Shown one piece after another: positions 8,352 through 14,793 of a stretch of 15,447 bases of DNA. The first letter of the stretch is position 1. Each line of letters opens with the position of its first letter. A model generated the notes under the pieces. That model made no database searches and was not told the DNA's origin. It worked only from the letters and a program-made list of their open reading frames with translations. The stretch comes from an uncultured Eubacteriales bacterium. Its GTDB lineage: Bacteria; Bacillota; Clostridia; Oscillospirales; CAG-272. The stretch lies in the NCBI GenBank assembly GCA_900546635.1, contig URDS01000054.1, positions 1-15,447 of the forward strand, given 5' to 3'. The position numbers were made by a program, and so were the translations under genes.

Positions 8352-8477
8352 TATTGTTACCCCTGTTTCTATATTTTCAACAAGAAACATGCCTCTTGAG
8401 AACAAAACGAATAAGATATTGCAAGTCATCATCGCTTAAATATAATTTAGCGTGCTTTTCTTTCCATTGTGTCGGGT

Positions 8478-8506
8478 TGTGCAAGAACAAACTTTGTTCT
8501 TGCACA
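8478..8506. repeat. 14-bp perfect inverted repeat with one central base
   Basis: Arms TGTGCAAGAACAAA (8478-8491) and TTTGTTCTTGCACA (8493-8506) around a central C. It would sit about 130-155 bases upstream of the membrane-protein start, inside its probable leader RNA, so it could be an RNA hairpin or a protein-binding dyad. It is not followed by a T tract on the minus strand; on the plus strand a T run begins only about 14 bases later. Confidence 0.75.
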
Positions 8507-8588
8507 TTGCATACTCTTAATTTTTTTAGCACATTCGAGTTCAAAAATATAGATTCAAAAGAATCTGTCAATCGTATGGTTTTTTTAT

Positions 8589-8597
8589 AGTATAGCA
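8589..8597 (-). promoter_or_regulatory. Extended -10 promoter candidate for the membrane protein
   Basis: The minus strand reads TGCTATACT, an extended -10 (TG-n-TATACT), without a good -35. It would give a leader of about 230 bases ahead of the start at 8351. Confidence 0.4.
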
Positions 8598-8641
8598 CAG
8601 ATGCGGCAAAGAAATATGAACTTTTTGTGATTTTAAGCTTC

Positions 8642-8664
8642 GGTTATAGTTGACCGGCTATACT
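8642..8664 (+). promoter_or_regulatory. Promoter candidate of the polymerase operon with a dyad in the spacer
   Basis: A good -10, TATACT (8659-8664), lies about 65 bases upstream of the first start. The -35 position (8636-8641, AGCTTC) is poor. GGTTATAGTTGACC (8642-8655) is an imperfect dyad just upstream of the -10 and resembles the half-sites of the palindrome at 7555-7568. A weak -35 with a factor site would fit activator- or repressor-controlled transcription. Confidence 0.4.
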
Positions 8665-8729
8665 GATTTACAGAAGAGCCGGGCTGTGCGCGCGGCTTTG
8701 ACATGATTTTACGAAAAGGAGTGTCGGAT

Positions 8730-9449
8730 ATGGGATACCAGACCGTGTTTAAACGGTATGAAATGAAATACCTGCTCAGCACAGAGCAAAAAAATCAAAT
8801 ACTGGAAGTCATGGCGCCGTTTATGACGGCCGATCGGTACGGCCGTTCCACCATTCGCAATATTTATTATGATACCGATACATACCGGTTGATCCGGCAG
8901 TCGATCGAGAAGCCAGCCTACAAGGAAAAGCTGCGGATCCGCAGCTACGAAAAAGCGGATGCGGACAGTCCCGTATTCGCGGAACTGAAAAAGAAATACC
9001 AATCGGTCGTATACAAGCGGCGGATGATTTTGCCGGCGCGAGCGGCGGAGGACTGGCTTTGCGGCGGCGCTTCTGCGCCCGCGCAGACGCAGATCGCCGG
9101 CGAGATCGACTATTTTTGCCGGTTTTACGCGCCGCTGCGCCCGGCGGTGTTCCTCAGCTATGAGCGGGAAGCCTATTATGCCGCGGACGACGGCGATTTC
9201 CGCGTCACTTTTGACGAGAACATCCTGTGCCGCAGGGAAGCGCTTTCCCTTGGAGCGGATGTATGGGGAATGCCGCTTTTGGACGCCGATCAGGTTTTGA
9301 TGGAGATCAAAACGGCGGGCGGCATTCCGCTGTGGATGACGCATTTTCTTACCGAGCAGCGCCTTAGCAAAACCTCCTTTTCCAAATACGGCGCGGCCTA
9401 TCAGAAGATTCTGTTTCAAAAACCGGCAGGAGGAAAAAACTATGCTTGA
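8730..9449 (+). CDS. VTC-domain polyphosphate polymerase
   Basis: 239 residues, a stand-alone VTC catalytic domain (the tunnel-shaped domain of yeast Vtc4, which makes polyphosphate from ATP). Family motifs are in order: KRYEMKYLL (8-16), TIRNIYYDT (41-49), KLRIRSY (67-73), ELKKKYQSVVYKRR (85-98), LSYERE (142-147), RVTFDE (158-163), LMEIKTAGGIPLWM (190-203) and SFSKYGAAY (216-224). The basic residues lining the tunnel and the metal-binding Glu of MEIK are kept. There is no SPX domain and no membrane segment, unlike the yeast protein. The ATG at 8730 has AAGGAG 8 bases upstream; the upstream ATG at 8703 has none. The gene overlaps the DUF4956 gene by 8 bases, so the membrane partner is likely supplied in trans. 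Product identity (polyphosphate) is inferred from the family. Confidence 0.92.
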   Translation: MGYQTVFKRYEMKYLLSTEQKNQILEVMAPFMTADRYGRSTIRNIYYDTDTYRLIRQSIEKPAYKEKLRIRSYEKADADSPVFAELKKKYQSVVYKRRMILPARAAEDWLCGGASAPAQTQIAGEIDYFCRFYAPLRPAVFLSYEREAYYAADDGDFRVTFDENILCRREALSLGADVWGMPLLDADQVLMEIKTAGGIPLWMTHFLTEQRLSKTSFSKYGAAYQKILFQKPAGGKNYA

Positions 9450-10137
9450 TTCTGTTTTTAAAGGCATTTTCGATACGGATATGACCGTAGTGATCGGGGT
9501 GACGGACTTTTTACTCTGTCTTTTCTGTTCGCTCGCGCTCGGTCTTTTGCTGTCGTTTGCTTATATGGCGAATAACCGGTGCACAAAGAGCTTCGCCCTG
9601 ACGCTGGCGCTTTTGCCCTCGGTCGTCTGCGTGGTGATTATGATGGTGAACGGCAATGTCGGAACCGGCGTGGCCGTAGCCGGCGCGTTCAGCCTTGTGC
9701 GCTTTCGCTCGGCGGCCGGAACGGCGAAAGAGATCGGCGTTTTGTTTCTGGCGATGGGCGCCGGCCTGATTGCCGGTATGGGGTATTTGGGCTATGCGTT
9801 TTTATTTACCGCGGTTCTCGGCGGCGCAACCATGCTGTACAGCCGGTTTGATTTCGGCCTGAGAAAAAATGACGCGCTGTACAGGACGCTTCGCATCACA
9901 ATCCCGGAAAATCTGGATTACACGGGCGTGTTTGACGACCTTTTTTCCGCTTATACCGCAAAGTGCGAGCTTGAGAGCGTCAAGACCACCAACATGGGCA
10001 GCCTGTATAAACTCACCTATCATATTGTGCTGCGCCGCCCGGATGTAGAAAAAGAACTGATCGACGCGCTGCGCTGCCGCAACGGGAATTTGGAAATCGG
10101 CGTTTCCAGACAGGAAACCGCCGCGTCAGAGCTTTGA
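9442..10137 (+). CDS. DUF4956 family membrane protein, partner of the VTC polymerase
   Basis: 231 residues. The N-terminal part has about four or five membrane segments (near 17-41, 50-69, 98-115, 118-134) with the conserved DUF4956 signature GAFSLVRFRSAAGTAKEI (81-98), whose arginines lie close to the membrane. The C-terminal part (about 140-231) is soluble and could fold as a small alpha/beta domain. AGGAGG lies 8 bases before the ATG, inside the end of the polymerase gene. DUF4956 genes commonly sit next to VTC-domain genes. I infer that it anchors the polymerase to the membrane or forms the route for its product, replacing the membrane segments fused to the yeast enzyme. No transport activity is established. 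Confidence 0.92.
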   Translation: MLDSVFKGIFDTDMTVVIGVTDFLLCLFCSLALGLLLSFAYMANNRCTKSFALTLALLPSVVCVVIMMVNGNVGTGVAVAGAFSLVRFRSAAGTAKEIGVLFLAMGAGLIAGMGYLGYAFLFTAVLGGATMLYSRFDFGLRKNDALYRTLRITIPENLDYTGVFDDLFSAYTAKCELESVKTTNMGSLYKLTYHIVLRRPDVEKELIDALRCRNGNLEIGVSRQETAASEL

Positions 10138-10156
10138 GAAACGGAGGGAAAGATAC

Positions 10157-12010
10157 ATGAAACCAAGCGTATTTGCCGGTGTCCTGCTTGCGGCGTTTCT
10201 TTTGCTGCTTGCGGGATGCGAAAGCGCCGCGCCCGTGAAAGACGGCGCGCAAACGGACGGATCGGCCGGCAAAACCGACGCGGAAATTTTATTGGAGGAC
10301 ACGGAGATGTTTTCCGGTCGGGATTACGAGGTCGGATATGATGAGGACAGGAGCGCGGTCATAACGCTTGAGGGAAGCACGGCGAAGTGCGACTCCGACG
10401 CTGTAAAAATATCCGGTTCGACTATTACCGTGCTGGACGAGGGCACCTATATTTTCTCCGGCGTATTGGACGACGGGATGATCGTCGTGGACGCGGAGTC
10501 CGCGGATACGCTTCAGCTTGTATTCAGCGGCGTGACCGTAAACAGCGGCGCTTCGGCGGCTCTCTATATCAAACAGGCCGAAACGGTAGTGGTTACCCTT
10601 GCGCCGGATTCGGTCAATACGCTTTCCAACGGCGGCGCGTTTACGCCGGACGGCGACACCAACATCGACGCCGTGATTTTTTCAAAGGATGATCTGACCC
10701 TAAACGGACAGGGAAGCCTGCGCATAGAATCTCCGTCGGGACACGGCGTCGTTTCAAAGGATAATCTCGCCGTAACGGGCGGAACGTATACCGTGACCGC
10801 CGCGGGGCACGGACTTTGCGGAAAGGACAGCGTGCGCATCGCGGGCGGAAGCTTTGACATTACGGCGGGGAAAGACGGCATTCATGCGGAAAACGCCGAG
10901 GATACGGCGCTGGGATTTGCCTATATCGCGGGCGGGACGTATCAAGTCACGGCAAGCGGAGACGGGATCAGCGCCTCAGGCAGCCTGTTGATTGAGGACG
11001 GGACGTTCACCATTTTTGCGGGCGGAGGAAGCGCCAATGTGACGCAGACGCCGGAGGGCGGCTGGTCCTTAGCGCGTCCGGGCGCGGCCGCGGCGGATAC
11101 CGGCGGGGATACCGTCAGCGCGAAAGGCGTGAAAGCCGCCGGGACGCTGCAAATCAACGGCGGAAGCTTTGTTGTCGATTCCGCAGACGACGCCTTTCAT
11201 ACAGACGCCGATCTTACGGTAAATGGCGGAAGCTTTGAAATCGAAACGGGCGACGACGCTTTTCATGCCGACGCCGCGGTGAAAATCAGCGGCGGGAAAA
11301 TCGTGATTTCAAAAAGCTATGAGGGGATCGAGGGGCAGAATATTTTCATCAGCGGCGGGGAGATCAGCATAACGTCAAGCGATGACGGGCTGAACGCGGC
11401 CGGCGGAAACGATCAAAGCGGATTCGGCGGGTTCGGCGGCTTTGACGGAAACAGGGGAGAGGGCGCGTCTTCCGGCAGCGGCATTGAGATTAGCGGCGGA
11501 ACGCTGAATATCAACGCTTCGGGAGACGGCGTGGATTCCAACGGGAGCCTGACGGTTTCAGGCGGGACGACGTATGTTTCCGGTTCGACAAACAGCGGCA
11601 ACGGCGCGCTCGACTATTCGGGAACCGCCGTGATAACGGGCGGCGTCTTCATAGCGGCAGGCGCTTCCGGGATGGCGCAGAACTTCGGCGCGTCCTCCAC
11701 GCAGGGGGCGATGCTCGTTTCGGTCGGCGCCCGCTCCGGCGGCGATACGGTTATCGTAACGGACAGCGCCGGGAACGAACTGCTGAAATGGACGGCGCCG
11801 AAAGCGTTTGACTGCGTTGTGCTGAGTTGCCCGGAAATCAGAGCGGGAGAAACCTATACGGTATCGGCCGGCGGCGTGACGCAGGAGGTTGTGATGAGCA
11901 GCCTGATCTACGGATCCGGGGGAATGGGCGCGCATTCCGGCGGGATCGGAGGGCAATTTGGCGGAATGGGCGGAGGCCGAGGCGACATGGGCGGCGGCAA
12001 GCGGCCGTAA
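10157..12010 (+). CDS. Surface beta-helix lipoprotein, Cthe_2159-type carbohydrate-binding domain protein
   Basis: 617 residues. A lipoprotein signal (hydrophobic 5-19, lipobox LLAGC, Cys21) predicts export and lipid anchoring. A linker (22-60) precedes the family domain: KISGSTITVLDEGTYIFSGV, VDAESADTLQLVFSGVTV and ALYIKQAETVVVTL. From about 170 to 500 come parallel beta-helix rungs of the type GG-S/T-F-x-I-x-x-G-D-D-G/A-I/F-H, often 22 residues apart. The C-terminus (from about 585) is rich in glycine and methionine. The family includes Cthe_2159 of Clostridium thermocellum, a calcium-containing beta-helix that binds polygalacturonate. The repeated Asp pairs at turns suit calcium binding. 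GGAGGG lies 8 bases before the ATG, 19 bases after DUF4956, so it is the third gene of the operon. A role in holding an acidic polymer at the surface is inference. I see no lyase catalytic motif. Confidence 0.9.
   Translation: MKPSVFAGVLLAAFLLLLAGCESAAPVKDGAQTDGSAGKTDAEILLEDTEMFSGRDYEVGYDEDRSAVITLEGSTAKCDSDAVKISGSTITVLDEGTYIFSGVLDDGMIVVDAESADTLQLVFSGVTVNSGASAALYIKQAETVVVTLAPDSVNTLSNGGAFTPDGDTNIDAVIFSKDDLTLNGQGSLRIESPSGHGVVSKDNLAVTGGTYTVTAAGHGLCGKDSVRIAGGSFDITAGKDGIHAENAEDTALGFAYIAGGTYQVTASGDGISASGSLLIEDGTFTIFAGGGSANVTQTPEGGWSLARPGAAAADTGGDTVSAKGVKAAGTLQINGGSFVVDSADDAFHTDADLTVNGGSFEIETGDDAFHADAAVKISGGKIVISKSYEGIEGQNIFISGGEISITSSDDGLNAAGGNDQSGFGGFGGFDGNRGEGASSGSGIEISGGTLNINASGDGVDSNGSLTVSGGTTYVSGSTNSGNGALDYSGTAVITGGVFIAAGASGMAQNFGASSTQGAMLVSVGARSGGDTVIVTDSAGNELLKWTAPKAFDCVVLSCPEIRAGETYTVSAGGVTQEVVMSSLIYGSGGMGAHSGGIGGQFGGMGGGRGDMGGGKRP
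10844..11237 (+). repeat. Beta-helix coding repeats
   Basis: The 13-mer GGCGGAAGCTTTG occurs at 10844-10856, 11159-11171 and 11225-11237. The last two are 66 bases apart, exactly one 22-residue rung, and the rung interior (GACGACGC-TTTTCAT type) is also repeated. This points to growth of the helix by rung duplication. Confidence 0.7.
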
Positions 12011-12011
12011 G

Positions 12012-12028
12012 CGCCGCGCGCCGCGGCG
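12012..12028. terminator. G+C-rich hairpin between convergent genes, weak terminator candidate
   Basis: CGCCGCG-CGC-CGCGGCG is a perfect 7-bp dyad directly after the beta-helix stop (12010), in the 49-base gap before the convergent hydrolase gene. It is followed by GGTTCT rather than a T tract, so termination by this element alone is doubtful. Confidence 0.3.
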
Positions 12029-12059
12029 GGTTCTCGCCCTTGTGGGGAACGCGCCCTGC

Positions 12060-12803
12060 TTATTCGTTTTTATCCGCGTCAAGCGCGGCCGCCGTGGCCG
12101 CGCTTTGCAGAATGCGCGCCGTTTCCTTTGGCAGATCGGCCGTATAGGCAAGTCCCGCAGGCGATATACCGAACAGGACGGCAAAATGGCAGAGCGCCGC
12201 AAGATAGCTTCCGGCGGCCGAGGGGTGGGAATGATCCGGGTTGTAGAGTTCAATCTGCGGAAAATGCTCGCCGACCGCCGAAAAGGCTGCGCCCACGGGC
12301 GAGCGTCCGCACGAAAGCGCTTTTGCCGCGGCGGTATACGCATTTGCGAGCTTTTCAGTCATAGATCGGTTTGTCCAGCCGTGCTTTGTCAGTGTTTCGC
12401 TCGGTTCCTTGCGTCCCCAGGTCTGGTACAGATATATGCGCGCGCCGTGCGCGCGAAGTCTGTTACAGAGTGCGCGCGCGGCTGCCAAAAACGCAGCCGG
12501 ATTCGACGCCGGAAGTACGCTTTGCTCCTGCAAAAACACCGTGTCAAAGCGATTTGCCTCTAAGAGATTATGCAGCTTTTCGTAAAGCGGATCTTCGGAA
12601 TCCTCAAACTGCCGGAGAAAACAGCCGCCGCGCGTGACCGATTCAACCTTGATCGTATACCCCGCCGCGGCGCACGCGGCGCCGAACATGCTCGGCATAT
12701 CGTTAAAATAGGTATAGCTGTTCCCTAAAAAGAGCACCGAGCGGACGGGAGACGATTCCGTGCCGGGCGCCGAGTTTTCTTTATTTGCATTTGGATGATC
12801 CAT
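12060..12803 (-). CDS. SGNH/GDSL-type hydrolase
   Basis: 247 residues. The SGNH fold motifs are visible: LFLGNSYTYFNDMP with nucleophile Ser29, VTRGG (block II region, 56-60), FLQEQS (90-95) and the catalytic dyad DHSHPSAAG (Asp190, His193). The GNSYTYFNDMP block resembles the clostridial and bacteroidal subgroup of small esterases/deacetylases (DUF4886-like). There is no signal peptide (MDHPNANKEN), so it is predicted cytosolic. The ATG at 12803 follows AGGCAGGGATTCTT. It is transcribed alone and converges on the beta-helix gene. The substrate (an acyl or acetyl ester) cannot be told from sequence. Confidence 0.88.
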   Translation of the reverse strand: MDHPNANKENSAPGTESSPVRSVLFLGNSYTYFNDMPSMFGAACAAAGYTIKVESVTRGGCFLRQFEDSEDPLYEKLHNLLEANRFDTVFLQEQSVLPASNPAAFLAAARALCNRLRAHGARIYLYQTWGRKEPSETLTKHGWTNRSMTEKLANAYTAAAKALSCGRSPVGAAFSAVGEHFPQIELYNPDHSHPSAAGSYLAALCHFAVLFGISPAGLAYTADLPKETARILQSAATAAALDADKNE

Positions 12804-12833
12804 AAGAATCCCTGCCTTTCTCTGTTTTGTTCT

Positions 12834-12842
12834 ATCATACCA
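12834..12842 (-). promoter_or_regulatory. Extended -10 promoter of the SGNH hydrolase
   Basis: The minus strand reads TGGTATGAT, an extended -10 (TG-n-TATGAT), about 31 bases upstream of the start codon. The -35 region is only a T-rich stretch. Confidence 0.55.
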
Positions 12843-12885
12843 TAAAATCGGAAAAAAGAAAGATAAAAATGAAAAATAGACGCGC

Positions 12886-12914
12886 TTGCTTTACGCGCGC
12901 GGATGTGGTACACT
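12886..12914 (+). promoter_or_regulatory. Sigma-A promoter of the GNAT acetyltransferase
   Basis: TTGCTT (12886-12891), 17-base spacer, TACACT (12909-12914) with TGG just before it as an extended -10. It lies 54 bases upstream of the TTG start, and an in-frame ATG at 12903 would fall inside it. Confidence 0.65.
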
Positions 12915-12968
12915 GAAAGCGCTGCGGCGGATTTTCGCCGCGCGCTCGGAAAAGGGAGGACTTTAAAA

Positions 12969-13760
12969 TTGACCAAACAGGAATGCCTTGAAATCGCCAT
13001 GCGGCAGTCGGCGGCAGAACTCGGCTGCGCGCCGGCGGATTTTGTCCGGGACGAAAATCTTGTACTGCCCGCGGCGCCCGCGCACCCGGCGGCTCGGAAA
13101 TATCTCGTGCTGCCGCAGGCCTGCGCGCTGGTTTCCTACGGCGGCAACGTCGTGGCAAATGCGTCGGATACGCTTATTCCGGTCGTGCGCGACTATGTTT
13201 CGCGCTATGCGGCGGCGCACTGCTTTGAAACGCCGAATTTGCTTGTGCTGGAGGACGCGCTGGCAAAACACGGCTTTCGCGTATGCTTTATGGCCGAGTA
13301 TTTTTTGCCGGATCCCGCGCGCGTTTGCCCCTTGGAATGCGGCTTTACGGTAAAGCGGATGACGGCGGACGACTTTGCGTCCCTGTATCTGCCTGAGTGG
13401 AGCAATGCGCTCTGCGAAAAGCGGCGCGAACTGGATGTGCTCGGCATGGGTGCGTACGACGGGGCGCGCCTTGTGGGACTTGCGGCCTGTTCCGCCGACT
13501 GCGCGGACATGTGGCAGATCGGCGTGGACGTTTTGCCGGCGTATCGGACGCACGGGATCGCTTCGGCGCTGACCTCGCGTCTTGCGCTGGCTGTTCTTGA
13601 GCGCGGCAAGGTTCCGTTTTACTGCGCCGCATGGTCGAATCTGCGCTCGGTACGCAATGCGCTGCGCAGCGGATTTTACCCCGCGTGGGTCGAGCTTGCC
13701 GCAAAGCCCGCGGATTTTGTGGAGACGATGAATCGGGAGAGCGCGCATCGGGATGCGTGA
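12969..13760 (+). CDS. GNAT family N-acetyltransferase
   Basis: 263 residues. The N-terminal half (1-120, MTKQECLEIAMRQSAAELGC) is of the type found before the acetyltransferase domain in clostridial two-part GNAT proteins. The GNAT domain is C-terminal: MWQIGVDVLPAYRTHGIASAL (from 181) holds beta-4 and the acetyl-CoA pyrophosphate loop (R193-T-H-G-I-A), followed by FYCAAWSNLRSVRNALRSGFYP (from 217), with the usual Asn/Ser pair and the terminal GF. I chose the TTG at 12969 because GGGAGG lies 9 bases upstream and a promoter lies at 12886-12914; the upstream in-frame ATG at 12903 sits in that promoter. The substrate amine is unknown. The methyltransferase follows after 114 bases on the same strand, probably co-transcribed. 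Confidence 0.88.
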   Translation: MTKQECLEIAMRQSAAELGCAPADFVRDENLVLPAAPAHPAARKYLVLPQACALVSYGGNVVANASDTLIPVVRDYVSRYAAAHCFETPNLLVLEDALAKHGFRVCFMAEYFLPDPARVCPLECGFTVKRMTADDFASLYLPEWSNALCEKRRELDVLGMGAYDGARLVGLAACSADCADMWQIGVDVLPAYRTHGIASALTSRLALAVLERGKVPFYCAAWSNLRSVRNALRSGFYPAWVELAAKPADFVETMNRESAHRDA

Positions 13761-13874
13761 CCCCTATGGACGGCGTGAAGCGGGCGGTTTTCGAATGCTT
13801 TGGCGGCGGTGCGCTTGCTTTTTCAGCGCCGAACGGCATTTGTGCGCAAAAGACGATTGAAAATGGGAGCGATA

Positions 13875-14576
13875 ATGGATAAAAACTTTGCGGAACTGAA
13901 AAAATGGATTCTGGAGACAAAAGAGGAACCGCTTGAGACGATGGCGGGCTTTTTTGACGCGCGAATCGGTGATTATGAGGCGCATATGGCGCGCTGGAGC
14001 GGACACTACCGTTGGATGGCGGAGCATTTGCCGCCGCGCATGACCGATCTATTGGACATCGGCTGCGGAAGCGGCCTTGAGCTTGACTGCATTTTTGAGC
14101 GTTTTCCCGATCTGCGCGCGACGGGTGTGGATTTGTCCGGAGAAATGCTCGCAAAACTTGGCCGAAAGCATCCCGATAAAGCGCTCACGCTTATCCGGGC
14201 GGATTATTTCAGCTTTGATATGGGAAAAGGGCGCTATGACGCGGTCGTTTCCTTTGAAACGCTGCATCATTTCAAGGTGGAGAAAAAAACGGAGCTTTTC
14301 GGGAAAATATATGAAAGTCTCAGGCCAGGCGGCGTGTATCTTGAATGCGATTATATTGCTTTATCACAGGAAATCGAGGATACGGCGTTTGCCGAGTGTG
14401 AGCGCCGGCGCAGGCGAGACGGCATACCGGACGGCGTTTTTGTGCATTTCGATACGCCCTTGACGCTTGAACATGAAATCAGCGCTCTAAAGAGAGGCGG
14501 ATTTGATCGGGTTGAGGTCGTCGGTTTTTTACCGAATGACGACCATACGCCGCTGATTCGAGCCGTGAAACCGTGA
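13875..14576 (+). CDS. Class I SAM-dependent methyltransferase
   Basis: 233 residues. Rossmann-like methyltransferase motifs: LLDIGCGSGLELD (motif I, 59-71), ATGVDLSGEML (motif II, 82-92), YDAVVSFETLHHF (post-II/motif IV, 121-133) and SLRPGGVYLECDY (148-160). The N-terminal helix region (FFDARIGDYEAHM) is typical of the small-molecule methyltransferases of this class. GGGAG lies 5 bases before the ATG at 13875; the in-frame ATG at 13863 overlaps that site. The acceptor molecule cannot be read from sequence. It follows the GNAT gene and is closed by a hairpin at 14626-14656. Confidence 0.9.
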   Translation: MDKNFAELKKWILETKEEPLETMAGFFDARIGDYEAHMARWSGHYRWMAEHLPPRMTDLLDIGCGSGLELDCIFERFPDLRATGVDLSGEMLAKLGRKHPDKALTLIRADYFSFDMGKGRYDAVVSFETLHHFKVEKKTELFGKIYESLRPGGVYLECDYIALSQEIEDTAFAECERRRRRDGIPDGVFVHFDTPLTLEHEISALKRGGFDRVEVVGFLPNDDHTPLIRAVKP

Positions 14577-14625
14577 ACAAATGGCCGGTGATCGGATATA
14601 GGTTCGGCTGCAAAATCACGAGAAA

Positions 14626-14656
14626 AAAAGGCGGAGAGACGCTCGAAACGCCTTTT
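14626..14656 (+). terminator. Hairpin terminator candidate after the methyltransferase
   Basis: Arms AAAAGGCG (14626-14633) and CGCCTTTT (14649-14656) around a 15-base loop, about 50 bases after the stop. A further T7 run follows at 14665-14671. A competing longer-range pairing, AGACGCT (14637-14643) with AGCGTCT (14686-14692), is also possible. It separates the methyltransferase from the promoter at 14708. Confidence 0.5.
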
Positions 14657-14707
14657 GCCGCGCGTTTTTTTGTCGAAAAAAAGGCAGCGTCTTTTCGCAC
14701 ATTTTTA

Positions 14708-14736
14708 TTGACAATTTACTGGGAAAAATGTATGAT
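14708..14736 (+). promoter_or_regulatory. Strong sigma-A promoter of the degenerate-receiver regulator
   Basis: Consensus -35 TTGACA (14708-14713), 17-base spacer, -10 TATGAT (14731-14736). It lies 57 bases before the TTG start at 14794. This is the best promoter match in the window. Confidence 0.8.
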
Positions 14737-14793
14737 GATATATGTGATAGAACTGTTATTTTAGCTGCTTGAAAAGAAAGGCGGTACCTTAAC

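Larger units (their letters stand above)
8352..8729. other. Divergent intergenic region between membrane protein and polymerase operon
   Basis: A+T-rich to about 8600, then returning to the local composition. It contains a leftward extended -10 (8589-8597), a 14-bp inverted repeat (8478-8506), a smaller dyad AGATTC-AAAA-GAATCT near 8551-8566, and a rightward -10 (8659-8664). The minus-strand frame 8598-8377 is open but unsupported as a gene. Confidence 0.55.

Noticed and set aside
8377..8598. 73-codon minus-strand frame ahead of the membrane protein
   Set aside because: It starts only with GTG inside the probable -10 element, has no ribosome binding site, runs through the inverted repeat, and the product resembles nothing I know. 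I treat it as leader RNA, with modest certainty.
8703..8729. Upstream ATG start for the polymerase
   Set aside because: It lacks a ribosome binding site, while AAGGAG is correctly placed for the ATG at 8730, where the conserved domain begins immediately.
13766..13882. 38-codon frame between the acetyltransferase and methyltransferase genes
   Set aside because: It has no ribosome binding site, overlaps the methyltransferase start and shows no recognisable feature.
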